Assembly (NCBI GenBank): GCA_023055425.1
Contig: JALGPY010000007.1
Location: forward strand, 17,308,001 to 17,372,000
Source: Linanthus parryae
Lineage: Eukaryota > Streptophyta > Magnoliopsida > Ericales > Polemoniaceae
Length of the DNA stretch: 64,000 bases
Direction of reading: 5' to 3'
Positions 1 through 11,860 of this stretch are shown here, one piece after another. Both the position numbers and the translations under genes were made by a program. The notes under the pieces were generated by a model. That model saw nothing but the letters and a program-made list of their open reading frames with translations, was not told the DNA's origin and ran no database searches. Within the stretch, counting starts at the first letter, position 1. Each line of letters starts with the position of its first letter.

Positions 1-1020
1 GAGTAAATTGAGGAATAGCCCAGCAAGGTTGGGAAGACTGTTAAACAACTCTTTGATAATATGAAATACGCAACTTAAGTCTTGGAAAATACCAAAAGAG
101 CACCAAGACATTTGGGAAGCATATAAATTGATCTTCAGCAAGAGAGTTGACTTCTTTTCCAACTTTGACTTTGACTTCTTCTTTGAATCTTGACTCCATT
201 GACTTCTTTTCATCAATTTTGACTCTTGTCTGCTAATAGATATATGAAGATTGGACCTTCATTACAAGTTTGGAAACTGTGAGGTTTAGCATTTGGCTTG
301 GTTAGTCAACCTAATTTGTAGTGGTATGGTGTGATGAAAGCCCCACTGTTAAGGTCTAGTGCTCTCCTAGTGCAGTTAGCTATTCTGGTTGCGGTTTTGG
401 AGGGATGTCATGTTTCCAACTTGTCGAGTTATTGTCTTTTGGTGTACAGCATATTATGTTATAATCATTTGGTGTAGGTGGTTAGTGGAATTAAGATACA
501 TGATTAAAGGTTGTGAATCAAAATATGGTGAGATGGAACATGGTTAAATTGTAGGAGCGACATGAATATTATTGTCCTTTTTACCCATGCAAAAGCGGCA
601 AGAAGTAATGCCCTTTTTAAATATGCAAGAACGGAAAGAGGAATATTATTGCCGCATTTGACGGTCAATAATATTCATCTTTCTGTGCTTAGGGAAAATA
701 ATGCACTGGCAGAGAGGGCAGATGGGTTATTGCCGCAGAGAATGCATTTTTTTGGCTAAAATGGCAGTAAAGGCCCTTTTGGTGGCATTTTATTCTAGCC
801 ATTTTAAGCTATTTTTCTAGTATTTTCTTTCTATAGGCATAAGAAGTACAACAGTTTAACTAACACTAACACTAAATAAGTGAACTCCCTATAGAAAATC
901 ACGATAAACATGAAACTAAGCAGGTAGGGAAAAAGGTGAACGAATCCGGTGTGAACTCTGTTATACTCGTAAAGATAGGCATTGGAACATGGTAGCCAAT
1001 CTTGTAGAGTAAATCATAAG
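1..1020. other. No gene recognised
   Basis: AT-rich, stop-rich sequence in all frames. A short phrase near 828-845 (ctttctataggcataagaa) also occurs in the tandem half-units further right (for example near 38,095), so part of this stretch is an old relative of that repeat neighbourhood. I see no coding exon, RNA gene or complete transposon. Confidence 0.5.
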
Positions 1021-1160
1021 TATGAAGTTGTGGAGGTCAAAACAAAAGGTTGTGGGTATATCCTTTTCTTGTTATAGGAGAAGTGACCCTGCATGTAATT
1101 AGTGCCTATGCACCACAAGTAGCAATAGCAGACTCTTAAGAAACAACTTTGGGATGCAAA
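1021..1160 (+). pseudogene. LINE endonuclease relic
   Basis: Translation gives VEVKTKGCG and, in another frame, VTLHVISAYAPQV followed by a stop. The phrase VISAYAPQV is characteristic of the exonuclease-endonuclease-phosphatase domain of plant non-LTR retrotransposons, where it follows a GVVEVKR-type block as it does here. The frames are broken and nothing longer is readable, so this is a decayed fragment. Family-level assignment comes from motif memory only. Confidence 0.5.
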
Positions 1161-1904
1161 GGGTACCAAGCGAGTCCTGGCCTATGCAGGCACAACGACC
1201 TTGGCCTATGTAGGGTGACATCTGGTAATACTTCTCCTTATCAGACTGACAATCCGTCTTATGTTCCAAAGCAGTTCCTCGTCCGACGCTCATCTCACCT
1301 GGGTTATCAGAATCCTGGGTGGAACAGGTATCAATATCAGGTATATCCTATCTGAATTTCTTTTACAGCGTTATGGGATTTGCATTATGAAGTAGCAAGT
1401 TCCTATTAGGATTGTTGATAACTTAAGCCAGTAAAAGTTTGAAAACAAGCCAATGGCTACTGTTTAGACACAAATTGTTGATATGGCTAAATCTATTTAG
1501 TTTCTGCGGTTGATTTAGAAAACTGTGGAAACTAGTTTTTTTGGTTTTATGCTGATCTTGTCTCCCTAGCTTCACCCTATCTAAGTGAGGAATCACCGAT
1601 AATTAAGACATAGAAACCGACATAATGCAGTACGTGAAACAAAACGAATGAGAAGGATTAAAACAAATAATTTTATTGAAGTTACAGATTTCATACCCAA
1701 GTTGATACAAGTGGTGTTTGTGTGATATAAAATTACAATGGAGCTTATGTGAAGAAGAAGATACTAAGAGTAGAGTAATTAGAAGAGAGATATTTTGGAG
1801 CTTTTGTACAATTTACCAGTTGGACGTCATGGTCGCTTGATGAGCTTTGGCTCTGGTTTCTGGCTTCCCATCTCCTTTGAGTCTGCACTATGCCATTTGT
1901 GGGT

Positions 1905-1905
<1 letters not shown>
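1161..1905. other. No gene recognised
   Basis: Stops in all frames and no recognisable domain. No transposon ends were identified. Confidence 0.45.

Positions 1906-1968
<63 letters not shown>
1906..1968. repeat. (CT)n microsatellite
   Basis: About 31 uninterrupted CT dinucleotides. The reading frames crossing it encode only Leu-Ser repeats and are not genes. Confidence 0.97.
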
Positions 1969-1970
<2 letters not shown>

Positions 1971-2716
1971 GTGCCTGAAAGTTCGTCCTTTTCTTCTTTG
2001 TGTTGTGAGACCTCTTATTTATGGAGGCTGAGAGTCAATCTTCCGAGATTTATACATTATCTTGTATCTTCCAGTGTGATATTGATTCAAATTTCCCCTA
2101 ATTTCGTGACTTTGAAAATGACAGGGGAGATCTTGTCAGATGTCATCCATCTTTACCGCTGGTTTTGAATTTACTTGGGTAATAAGTCTGGCATGGTGCC
2201 TACTACTAATTTGAATTTCACGCGTCTGAATCCAGATTTCTTGGCGCTTTGTTTGGATTTCACAAGTCTGAAACAATTTGGTTGAAATTTTATTGGCAAC
2301 AGCCACGTTTGACACACGAGCACCGAGACTTTTATTTTGTAGTATTGTATGTTAACGTGAATTCAAAACCCTTTTTTACTGCTTCTAGGCTAAGTGATCG
2401 AACTCCCCCGTCTTCCAAATGCATCTTGTATTATATTCGAATTACGTTTCTCTGTATTAAACCAACATTCTCAATTCTTTAGTTGTCCAGTGGAAGGCTT
2501 ATGAGTACTCACTAATTAAGGAGATGTCATTTTGGCTATAATCTTACAGTTTAAAAATTTTATGACAAAAGTTGTAACGTTGTTAAGGTATTTTTTGTAC
2601 GAAACTGGGAAATTTGTAGCTTATTAAGGAATCTCAATTTGTCCATATATTCGGTTCGTCATTATTTTTTGTACAATGTTAATGTTTTAACCTCTTCTCA
2701 TAACGTAAATGTAGAC
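1969..2716. other. Spacer 5' of the hAT relic
   Basis: AT-rich, without a recognisable gene. If the hAT element on the right were complete its left terminal repeat should lie here or further left, but I could not find a match to its right end (gcaactcta reversed), so the left end seems deleted or too diverged. Confidence 0.4.
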
Positions 2717-4772
2717 ATGAATTTTGATGACAATGACATTGAAGAATTATTTGGCAAAGGTACCGCTAATGATTTCAATTTAGAGGAAAATGATTTAGGT
2801 GCTAATGATAGAACTCGTAAGGGTAGTAAAAGAAGCGCCGTTTGGGATCATATGAAAAAAATACCCGATGGCGTAAACGACAAAGGTAAACCAAAATTTA
2901 GGGAAGTTTGCAATCATTGTAAAAAATCATTTGTATATCATCAAACCGGTGGATTAGGATCATTGAGAAAACATTTACAAAACACACACGGACTTTTGAA
3001 AGATACACCCGCCGAAGGTGACCCGTTGGTCCAAACCCAACTAGGATATGACGCACGGTAACTTAGTTACTTTTATGTACGATGAATCTAGGGAACGAAA
3101 GGCATTAGCTCATTAGATCACCGCTACCAAAAAACCAATTAATATGGCCGACGACATAGAGTGGGACCAATTGATCCAAACCGTTTTTTGTCCGGATTAT
3201 AAGCATATAGGTAGAAATACTACTAGGAATGATATAATTGCTCTATAGTGAGAGGAAAGTGGAAATTATGCAAAAAATTTGAGATTCTAATTTTACAATT
3301 GCTTGCACTTCTGATATGTGGTCCGCTAGAAATAATAAAGAATATATTTGTGTCACCGCACACTACATTGACCGAAGATGGACTTTACAAAAATGTGTTA
3401 TTGCATTTCAAGAAGTTCCATATCCTCACAACGGTATAAACATGGGAGAACCTATAGTCGATGTTTTTAACGAGTGGTGTATTAGTGAACGAATTACATC
3501 AGTGACTTTTGACAATGCATCGGCATGTGATAGTGCGTTAGAGCATATGCAAACTTTGACACAAACACCCTTTCACGAAGAATTTGACCACGTTCGTTGT
3601 GTATGTCACATTATCAATTTAATTGTACAAGATGGTTTGAAAGCTCTAGATGTGTATGTTACTTCTATTCGTGATGCTATTCTCTATATTGCGTCTTCAA
3701 ACAAAAGAACCAAACGTTTTGAGGATTTTTGTGAGCAAAACGGCAAGAAAAAAGAAGATTTGGGGGAGATAGTAGGACAAGATGGAATTCGACTTACTTG
3801 ATGTTGAAAAGTGTTAAAGGTTACGAGACCCTTATTACACGTTTTTTGAATGAATCAAACAATCCCGTTTCCGTTTCACATTATGATTGGAAGGCCGCCA
3901 AAGTCTTAAGAGATTTTATTGAACCATTTTATACCGCAACCAAGCTTTTTTCGCGTGTTTATTATCCGTTTACTAACAAAGTTATTCCACAACTAATGTT
4001 TATAAGTGACGCTTTTGGAGAATATAGGGATAATATAATTTTATCCGACGCGATTCCGGCTATGGAAGAAATTTTTTTTAACTATTTTAGAAACATCCCT
4101 ATGGTTTTTTGTTTGACAAGTATTTTGGAACCAAGTTGTAAGGATGAAACCACAAGTTTTATGCTAGAAAAAATTGGGGAAAACATGAGTATCGATAATA
4201 ATATAGTAGTGATATCACCCACTTTTGAAGAAGTTAAACAAACTCTTAATGTGATGTATGAAAAATATGTTGTTAAGTTTGGTATTGGTAATCAAGGTTC
4301 TCAAGCATCATCAAGTGATCCGAGAGGTAGGGGTAAGGAAAAAATGGCTTCTTTATATAAGAGTAGACAAACCACCACCACCGGGTCGAATTGCGTCTCG
4401 GAATTATTGTTGTACATTAACCAAAATTATTTCTTACAACAAACCGATGAAGAAATAGAATCAGTAGATGTACTCGATTGATAAAAAAAACATGCAACCA
4501 ACTATCCGATTGTTTCTATTATGGGACGTGATTTACTAACCCCTCCCGCTTCTACAGTCCCTTCGAAATCAACTTTTAGTGCAGGTAAACGAGTGTTGTC
4601 AGAGAAAAGATCGTGTCTAACTTCGGAGATGTTGGAGGTACTCATATGCTCAAAGGATTGGAGCGACGCCAACAAACGCACACAAGACCTACACCCTTTG
4701 GACGTGGCCGTGAGCGAAATTTACCAAGAATTGGGAATAGGCGAGGACACTCCGCTAGATCAAGACGAATAG
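2717..4772 (+). pseudogene. hAT transposase pseudogene
   Basis: Pieces of an Ac/hAT-type transposase lie in the correct order. First is a BED zinc finger (VWDHMKKIP, then CNHCKKSF, then LRKHLQNTH; about 2840-3000). Next comes the catalytic-core region with DMWSARNNKEYICVTAHYID and FDNASACD and HVRCVCHIINLIVQDGL. A WNSTYLML-like block near 3785 lies in a different frame from the upstream part. Last is the C-terminal dimerisation hATC domain (DLLTPPASTVPSKSTFSAGKR, near 4527-4620). Frameshifts near 3050 and 3770 and stops near 3116, 3247 and 4480 interrupt it, so it cannot make a full transposase. In-order domains make the family call firm. The element is old and non-autonomous. Confidence 0.9.
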
Positions 4773-5219
4773 TTAGAAAAATAAGTTCGTATTTCAATAA
4801 GTTCATAAGATCGTATGTAAGTTAGAAAAAATGCAAGCTGGTAGTTGAGCGGGTGCCAACCTACTTGGGATGTACTTAAACAATAGTGATGTAATTTTTT
4901 CTAACATTTTATATCTTAATTAATAATAGAAGTTTGTTTCCTTTTTTGATTATTTGTCTAATTTTATGTTTTTACATTTATTATTTGCCAAAAACAACCC
5001 TAAAAAAAAACAAAGAAAAAAAAAACAAACTGTCCAGACCCGGTTCAGAACCGTAACCGAACCGGTTAACCCAACTGGTTTCGGTCCACGGTTCCGGTCC
5101 GGTTTTGGATATCGGTTCCGGTTTAACCGAACCGAAATCTTCAAATTAACCGACTAACCGAATCGAAACTGACCGGTTTGGCTTCCACCGGTTCGGTTCT
5201 AACCGAATAAGCAACTCTA
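4773..5219 (+). mobile_element. hAT 3' subterminal region and right end
   Basis: After the transposase relic the sequence becomes AT-rich and then, at 5038-5215, dense in AACCGG / CCGGTT and AACCGAACC words, the subterminal pattern usual for plant hAT elements. It ends in ccgaataagcaactcta (to 5219), which resembles the terminal repeat of Ac-like elements. The bases after it (cttcctca) would be one 8-bp target-site copy, but the matching left copy was not found. The open frames through it are low-complexity artefacts. Confidence 0.65.
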
Positions 5220-5996
5220 CTTCCTCAAAGAAAATGACATCCATCGTATAAATTTTGGGCGCATAGCTACAATTGGTAAAGGGATTATATCACATTCTGA
5301 GTCGTTCTAGGAATAAGAAAGAACTGTGAGGGTATTAATTTCTTTAAACATAACAACAATAAATTAATTGAAAATATACTTTTACAAACTGGTTTTTAAA
5401 TCATTGAAAAACTATCATAGTATCTGTATTGGTTTTTAATCTAAAGATTATATTCTTTCAAACTAAATCATAATCCCTTTTTGTGATGCTTTTGCTTTCT
5501 TGAACGTTACTTTTCGAATCAGAAAATAGTATTTGTGTGTTTGGTAAATTTAATTTTTGCTGCTTTCACGAAAACAGTTGCTTCTCAACACGAACTTTTG
5601 AAAAACAGGGAAAGTGTTGCTTTTCCAGGACCTACTTTTGAATACCGGGTCTGATATCGTCATTTCGACAGTAATAGAATCTCTAAAACAATAATTAGTA
5701 ATTACCGAACATGAAATGTCAAAAGTATTTTTCCGTAGTAGTTTAAAATACGGAATTTACCAATTTGCGTAGATTTTCACACTTTCTCACAGTACGCTGT
5801 ACGCAGTGGCGGCATTCTATCTTCTAAAAAAGATAGAACAGATCTTTAAAATAAATTTAAATTCAATTCCGGTAGTTTTATAGCATTAACAAGTGTCCGT
5901 CAATGTCGACATTAATCACTGACATTAATTGATCATTGAGCTAGTTTGGCGGCGAGAGATTATGAGAAAGTGATCTATTAGATTAAATGTAATATA
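5220..5996. other. No gene recognised
   Basis: AT-rich intergenic sequence with no exon or transposon structure that I can support. Confidence 0.45.
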
Positions 5997-6440
5997 GGGT
6001 GGGTTTGGTGTAGACTTTTTGGTGGATTTTAATCTAAAATTCATCTGTTTGCTTTTTGGACTTTTTGTAAAGGTTTGGCATAAACTTTTTTAGTGGATTT
6101 TGGATTTTGGATTTTCAAGTTGTAGTGTAGAATAGGTGGAAGAAAAAAGTTGGGTATGAGTGGATTTTTTGTGTCTTGTTTTCCTCACATCACGAAAATA
6201 ACAATAATGTCCTCACTAAACAACAAAACTGTCACATTACTGACTTTCAATAAATAGACAAAAAGGGTATAATAGTAACTTTCATTAAACAACAAAACTA
6301 TCACATCACTTACTTTTTAACAGCACCAACTTTTTTACCAAACCCATACATCTTTTTTCTTGAACTTTTGTGTCACAGACTTTTTTCACACCATCTTAAA
6401 AGGCAGCTTAAAATCCAAAAAGTCCACGACAAACCCACCC
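5997..6440. mobile_element. MITE, 444 bp
   Basis: Terminal inverted repeats begin gggtgggtttg at 5997 and end caaacccaccc at 6440. The inverted match continues imperfectly inward (gactttttgg on both sides). The flanks read ata on both sides (5994-5996 and 6441-6443), consistent with a 3-bp target-site duplication. There is no coding capacity. The terminal GGGTGGGTTTGG is reminiscent of PIF/Harbinger-derived MITEs, but the superfamily is uncertain. Confidence 0.75.
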
Positions 6441-6779
6441 ATAGTTTTGAAATCTCACAATCTGGGATCTTTGGCGCGAAATTTGGATTCGGCCTGACAT
6501 ATGCTGTCGGCACATTGGTGTGAGAGATTGAGATCCTGGTTTGGTAAATTCAAATATTTCTGTGATAAATCAAGATCCAACAGTGACAAAACTTTATCGA
6601 TGAAAAAATCACATTTATACGAATCGGCAAAGCCAACTAAAAATTTAATTTTATAGTCCAATTTAATTGAGTAGTACAAACAAACCAGGCAAGCCACTCT
6701 CTATTACCCAGAGAAACTGAGGAAGCCCAAAAGGCCGAAAGTCCAAAAAGGCCCTTTCAAAAAATATATATATTGAGCG
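6441..6779. other. Spacer upstream of F-box gene
   Basis: No gene seen. A minus-strand open frame (6455-6697) has no recognisable domain and is probably chance. Confidence 0.4.
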
Positions 6780-7658
6780 GGAATGTTGTCCGCATGATGC
6801 GGCGCAGGTGACTCCTCCACCTCATCCACTTTTTTAACGCCTCAGAGTTTTACCAGACCCAACACCTGAGTCACATAAATATTACCAACGCCGTTTCAGC
6901 CGCTCTCTCCACCACCACCACCGTCAGTAAGTTTCTGTCTCCTTCAAAGCGTTTCTATTGCACCCATCAAGCTCCAATTCTTGATTTCATCAAATCCAAT
7001 GAGCGCCGTTTTCATCTTATCTTGCCAAAAATTACTTTTGATGTGCTTTTCTTGCATCCTCATGGTCTGTGATTGTCAATTTTCTGCGAAAAATGTAATC
7101 TAATTGAGAATCTTCGGGGTCCAAGATAATTTTTTGTGGCAAGCAAAAGATCGTTGATCTTGGTTTTGATTTTTGGGCAGACCTAAAGATTTTTACCATG
7201 GTCATATTCTCGCCATTGGCTTAATATTTTATTCCAAGACTTATCTGTTCATCTTTCTTTGATTAGTTCAGAAATTGGTACGACGGACGTAATTAACATG
7301 GAATTTTTCTTATGGAATATCTGAATCTACTGTGTCACTTAACTAATTTCTTGCAGATCTGCATGTTAAATTATTGAACATTTGCTTATAAGCTTATGTC
7401 CTCCATTGAGAAGATCCCCTGCATGTGTGGAATTGCGCGCGATTATTAGTTTATTTACGTGTTCTCTTTGCATATCTTAAAATGTATATACAGACGAACA
7501 GCAATGTGCGTACGCGGGCGTTTCTGTAGCAACACTGTTTTATTTGGAGTTTATTTGATTGATGTTCTTTTTCCTTTCAGCTGCATCTTTTTACTGACTC
7601 TAATATTATCATCTGTGGTTTGATATTCACTAACCATTCTTTTGTAGCAGAAACCATT
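6780..7658 (+). promoter_or_regulatory. Promoter and spliced 5' leader of F-box gene
   Basis: A TATA-like stretch (cataaatatt, 6874-6883) is followed by a CT/CACC-rich leader at 6900-6926 and a good donor (gtaagt) at 6927. An acceptor (tttgtagcag) ends at 7650, eight bases before the ATG. The related genes at 40,814 and 56,365 have the same arrangement: an acceptor, then (g)aaacc, then ATG. A leader intron of about 720 bp is therefore likely. The transcription start is inferred. Confidence 0.5.
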
Positions 7659-9422
7659 ATGAGGACGAGGAGTGGGAAAACAAGAACCAGTGTGACGAGG
7701 AGTAGAACTAAAATCAGTGATTTGAACGTGGACGTCTTGCAGGTCATTATGCTTTTTGTAGCGCAGTCATTCAAGGGATTGCGGAGCTTAGCCAACGCCA
7801 CTTCTGTGTAAGATTTTACATTGTACTAAGATCACTGGTTGGCCCTTATTATATCAATGTGTGCTAGTAATATGTTCATACTTCATACACAGAACGTCGA
7901 GTGACTTGCTCTTAATTATCCTTTGGTCTATCATATCTAGTTTTCTTAGAATTGCCGCTCTAGAATACTACTTTCACGTTCGCGATTTGTGTCTCTGAAA
8001 TGTAAAACTTCATCCTATATCTGTCGACCGCTTTCTAGCTACTGTATGATGCCTAGACCTACCCCAAGTCTCTCCTCTTTACAATCGTGGACATCGCGAG
8101 CTTGTGAGTTCTATCTATGCCTAATAAGTTGTTGACATACTCCCCTTTCTAGTCGGTTTGCTTCCCTGGAAAATCATTTTGTTTTCTGTCTAGAGTAAGT
8201 TTATTTCCCATCATTTCTTCACTCATGTTCTCTATTACCTTGGCTTTTCCTGATTTGTGGGAAAAATAATAATGATGTCCTTTTGTAACATACTTTTAGT
8301 ATCATACATGGAGACACAGTTCATATGGATATTGACTTTTTATTGCTTTCCTTAATTACAGCTGTAAAAAATTCAAGGAAGCAGCCGAGAGTAAGCAAGT
8401 CCTGTGCTCTGTGAAGGTCGCCTACAGAGATCAGTCCTTGTGTCCCAAGTCACTCTGGAACACTAGAGGCTTACTACACAAATGTGCTCGAGCAGGAAAT
8501 TTTGCTGCTCTCAGTACAGTTCTGCAGGTTAGAATTTACAACTTAGCAAGCTACGCTTTCCGTGCTCCCGTTAATTCAAAATACCTTACTTCCATGTTTT
8601 CTATTACTTCCATGTTTTCTATTATATGGACATAATTTTAGACATAAACATAGACATAATTTCCAAATGTAGTAAAATCAATCCCCATTATGGAAATACC
8701 AAACACTTTGGAAACATTGACATATAATCAAAATCACTAAAAGTATAAATTATGTCTAAAATTCTATTCAAAATTATGTCCGTTTAGAATTATTCTTATT
8801 TGGTAGCTAACCAATACTTTTATGTACAGTACACAAGGAAGCGGATCGCAATCTCAAAGGAAAAAAAAGAATACATAGAACATGTTAAACAGGTAACATG
8901 TATTTACATTAGATTCCATCTTTATTTTGGGTCTATCTTCAACTCTCAACTTTCTTCTTATTATTCGCTGACTGTCAGAAGTAATTGATAAACAGCGTGC
9001 GGTCGAGGCGGTTGCAGCAGTGGAGGTGGTTAATACAAGGTCAAGAAGGAGAGCTGCTAATATTGCCTTTCAAGTAAGATATTCATTGCTTTTATTCGTG
9101 TCGTTAAAATTTGTGGTAACTAATTATAGGCCCACGCAGTAAGACATCTACTTGATAATCACACAGTTTATACTCCTTAACTCTCATATTTTCTATATTA
9201 AAAGAAATTTTACTTTCCAAAGAAAATCCAAGTGACCCACATATCCTACAGAATTAGTGTTAGCTCACTGACTCGAGAAATAAATGCCCCGGCATCGTAC
9301 CATCCACTAATCTTTCTATACATGGGCTGCAGGAGTTTGAAGAAACGACGAATGATCTTCTACAAGACCAGCAAGAGATTTCAGATCAACTGGAGACATT
9401 TGACTCGCTGCAGTTCTCATGA
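7659..9422 (+). CDS. F-box-like protein, five exons, 181 aa
   Basis: Exons 7659-7807, 8362-8527, 8830-8892, 8996-9073 and 9333-9422 join in frame with GT/AG borders (546 nt). The start is set by homology to the ATGs of the B1 and B2 copies. After a basic N-terminus, residues about 20-62 fit a degenerate F-box (ISDLNVDVLQVIMLFVAQ, then KKFKEAA), the part that would bind SKP1 in an SCF ubiquitin ligase. A Cys-rich middle follows (SLWNTRGLLHKCARAGNF), then a charged helical C-terminus likely to form a coiled coil. The layout resembles the Arabidopsis At2g35280/At1g67623-like F-box group; that link is from memory. No substrate-binding Kelch or LRR repeats are present. Exon lengths 2-5 (166, 63, 78, 90) match the B1 and B2 genes exactly, so it is a diverged paralogue of them. 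Intron 2 contains a small MITE. Confidence 0.7.
8628..8781. mobile_element. Small MITE in intron 2
   Basis: 154 bp bounded by inverted ggacataatttt / aaaattatgtcc ends. Variants of the same word (gacataa, ttatgtc) also recur just inside both ends. It has no coding capacity and lies wholly within the intron, so it does not change the protein. A clear target-site duplication was not found. Confidence 0.55.
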
Positions 9423-10017
9423 TCAATTGTTATTGAAGTGTCTTTTCGTTTTTTATTTCTTTTCTTAGTCCCTAATATTTTAACTCAATCTTGCCAACTA
9501 TCCCTCCTTTATTGTATTTCAATATGTGTAGTCTTCTTTGAAGAATTTGGACCTTAGTTTTGAGGTTACAGCATATATTCATGATGGCTTAGCCAGTCCT
9601 AAGCAGACGACACTATTGGCCTTCAGTGGAGAAAAAAACAACGATCATCGTAGACGTTCTCAAATTTCATTTGCATCGCTGATGGGCATATAAATATTAA
9701 GGAAATCATTTATATGTCAAATCTTAATTTACACACTTCAATTTTAACTTATTTGTAGAGATGAATATTAAATGCTGAAAATAAATTATTCATCGATCTT
9801 GAAATAATGCAGTACTTATGTTTGTAAGAATAAATTAATATAAGTGTTTGAGTTATAGTTTTCATTAATCGTATTTAATTTGTTGACATTCTGTTATAAA
9901 TAACATCACTTAAGTTTGTATATTATTATTAATTAAACTTCACGTGCAACACAAGTACGGGCCTATAACAAGCATACATAAAACATCATATAAGAATCCT
10001 AAACTAGCATACCACTA
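9423..10017. other. Spacer 3' of F-box gene
   Basis: AT-rich, no recognisable gene. It presumably includes the 3' UTR. Confidence 0.4.
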
Positions 10018-10084
10018 AGCAGGTTTGAACCCGTGACCTTATGCAGGGTCAACAAGCACTCTTTCATTGAGCTATCACTCATTT
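10018..10084 (-). repeat. tRNA-derived SINE head or tRNA pseudogene
   Basis: On the minus strand a box-A-like word (gatagctcaatga) is followed about 35 bases later by a good box B (gggttcaaacc), the internal RNA polymerase III promoter arrangement of tRNAs and tRNA-derived SINEs. I could not fold a full tRNA with a convincing anticodon arm, so a functional tRNA is unlikely. Confidence 0.45.
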
Positions 10085-10573
10085 GTGCTTGTATTCTATT
10101 AAACGGACATTTCGCAGATGGGTTTATATTTTTTATTTAATTTTTTCGTCTACTCCAATAGCAATCTATAAGCATGTGTTCAATAAATTTCTCCATGAGC
10201 TTGGATATTGTACAAGATATATTATCGACTAGATTATCGCTCTACTCCAGTTCTATTGTTAACCTCTATATGTAAAATGTCACACTATACACAGCATAAG
10301 TTCTCACATTCTACTCTTCTAATTAGGTTACAGATTTTTCCAAGTGGTTAACAATGTGTGCAAGCTCATGTCTTGCACCTCTCTGTGTCTCCTTGTTCTC
10401 ATATTCTTTTTTCATCTTTCTTGGCCATAAAATCTTATTCAAAGCATTCCGATGGTGATTTCTTTCTGTTATTTTCACTTACGATTGCATAGTTTACTTG
10501 TTGAACAATCTTGTGTTTTTAATTCAGTATATATTTTTTATCACCGAGCAAAATCTGAGTCAAAATAAGAGTT
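10085..10573. other. No gene recognised
   Basis: AT-rich sequence between a SINE-like piece and a LINE relic; nothing coding is seen. Confidence 0.4.
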
Positions 10574-10860
10574 TCCAGCTAAGGCCATCATAAGCCTTTG
10601 GGATATCAAACTTGAGAGTGAGATAGCAGTCTTTTCGTTGTTTCTTCCTCCTTACGAAATGAAACGTTCCTTGGGCCACCAACATAATATCATGTCTGAC
10701 TCTGCCGGGCACAAATAGCTGACTGGGTAAGGGGAAAATTTCTAGGACAACTTTCCAGCGTGCATCCTAGAAGCTTTGACAAATCTTATATTTGAATTGG
10801 AAAGAGTTATAGGTCTATTATCATCTGTAAAAATATGGCACGCCCATGTGCTGCGGAGAG
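10574..10860 (-). pseudogene. LINE reverse transcriptase relic
   Basis: Read on the minus strand with a one-base correction, this gives a block with FVPGRVRHDIML and LKFDIPKAYDGLSW. These correspond to the conserved QSAFVPGR and LKLDMSKAYDRVEW region of plant LINE reverse transcriptases. Upstream on that strand a DDNRPITL-like block fits the preceding YRPISL motif. Frameshifts and a stop show it is dead. Confidence 0.7.
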
Positions 10861-11147
10861 ATATACTCTTTCCGTTCTTCTAGATTCTTCACAAAATTAT
10901 TTGGGTATTATTTGAGCATAACGATCTCGTTGGCGAAACAATGAAAAGATTTGGTAACATTTTCATGCTGTCAAAAAGTTAACTTTGCTCTAAAGTACCA
11001 CAAAAGATTATCAAATTCTTGTTTTGTTTTGACAACCAAATTGCTAATCCCGAATAATACTCCAACAATTTTATGAAGAACAGAGGGAGTAAGAAGTATC
11101 AAACGCAAGGACCATCTATGAGCCCATGATATCGATGTATAATGGAC
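10861..11147. other. Unique sequence up to the tandem-duplication edge
   Basis: No gene seen. Similarity to the tandem units starts abruptly at about 11,148. Confidence 0.4.
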
Positions 11148-11433
11148 CTCGGCTACTCCCCTCATTGCCAATTGGTTTTGAGGTGGAACCCTTGGATTCT
11201 TACATGTTAAGAGAGCCACGGTGTGACTCACACACGTGAATGTAACAACCCACATGCTCACCGTCACCCGCAGACAAAAGATCCACGTGTAGGCCAAAGT
11301 ATACCACACGTGAGGGGGCGTGTTGAGAAGTCCCACTTCGGACATTCAAGAAGAATATAAAGAATTAAAATCGTCTTGGGCTACTCCCCTCATTGCCAAT
11401 TGGTTTTGAGGTGGCACCCCATGGATTCTTGCA
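11148..11433 (+). mobile_element. TRIM retrotransposon, 5'-truncated copy
   Basis: This is the same element as the complete copy at 38,679-39,021 but lacks the first ~50 bases of LTR1. The duplication edge lies inside that LTR. The second LTR is complete and starts tgttgagaagtcccac. Confidence 0.8.
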
Positions 11434-11750
11434 GTTCATAGCAAGTAGAAAATTCTATATCTACTTAATGAAGAAGTATCAAAGGAATACAGTTGGGGTG
11501 TTCACTTGTTGGTTGAACTGACAAATAGACTTGGCAAATCTAGGGCGTCTCCCTGTCAAGTGACACACTACATCGCCGCTGGGGGTGGTGAAAAATAGGA
11601 GGTTTATTGCATTATCATGGGTTGGTGCTGGTAAAGAAGCTATTCCTGAAAGCTAGGTTGTAGGATCTTGGGACACATAATCTCTCACAGGTTAAGGGAT
11701 GGAGCTATGGTATACTTTTACATATAGCCATTCTCGTTGATTAAAATCTT

Positions 11751-11860
11751 AAGGATGGAGTTGTGGAAGTCAAAAGAATAGGTAACGGGTTTAGCCTTTT
11801 TCGGGTTGTTAATATTTGGGGGAAAACCATGTGCTTTTTGACAATTTACTCTATGCGATT
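11751..11860 (+). pseudogene. LINE endonuclease scrap
   Basis: Translation KDGVVEVKRIGNGF matches the block that precedes VISAYAPQV in plant LINE endonucleases. The frame is lost soon after. Related scraps sit at the same place in every half-unit. Confidence 0.45.

Noticed and set aside
1795..2168. Leu-Ser repeat protein
   Set aside because: It is the translation of a (CT)n microsatellite.
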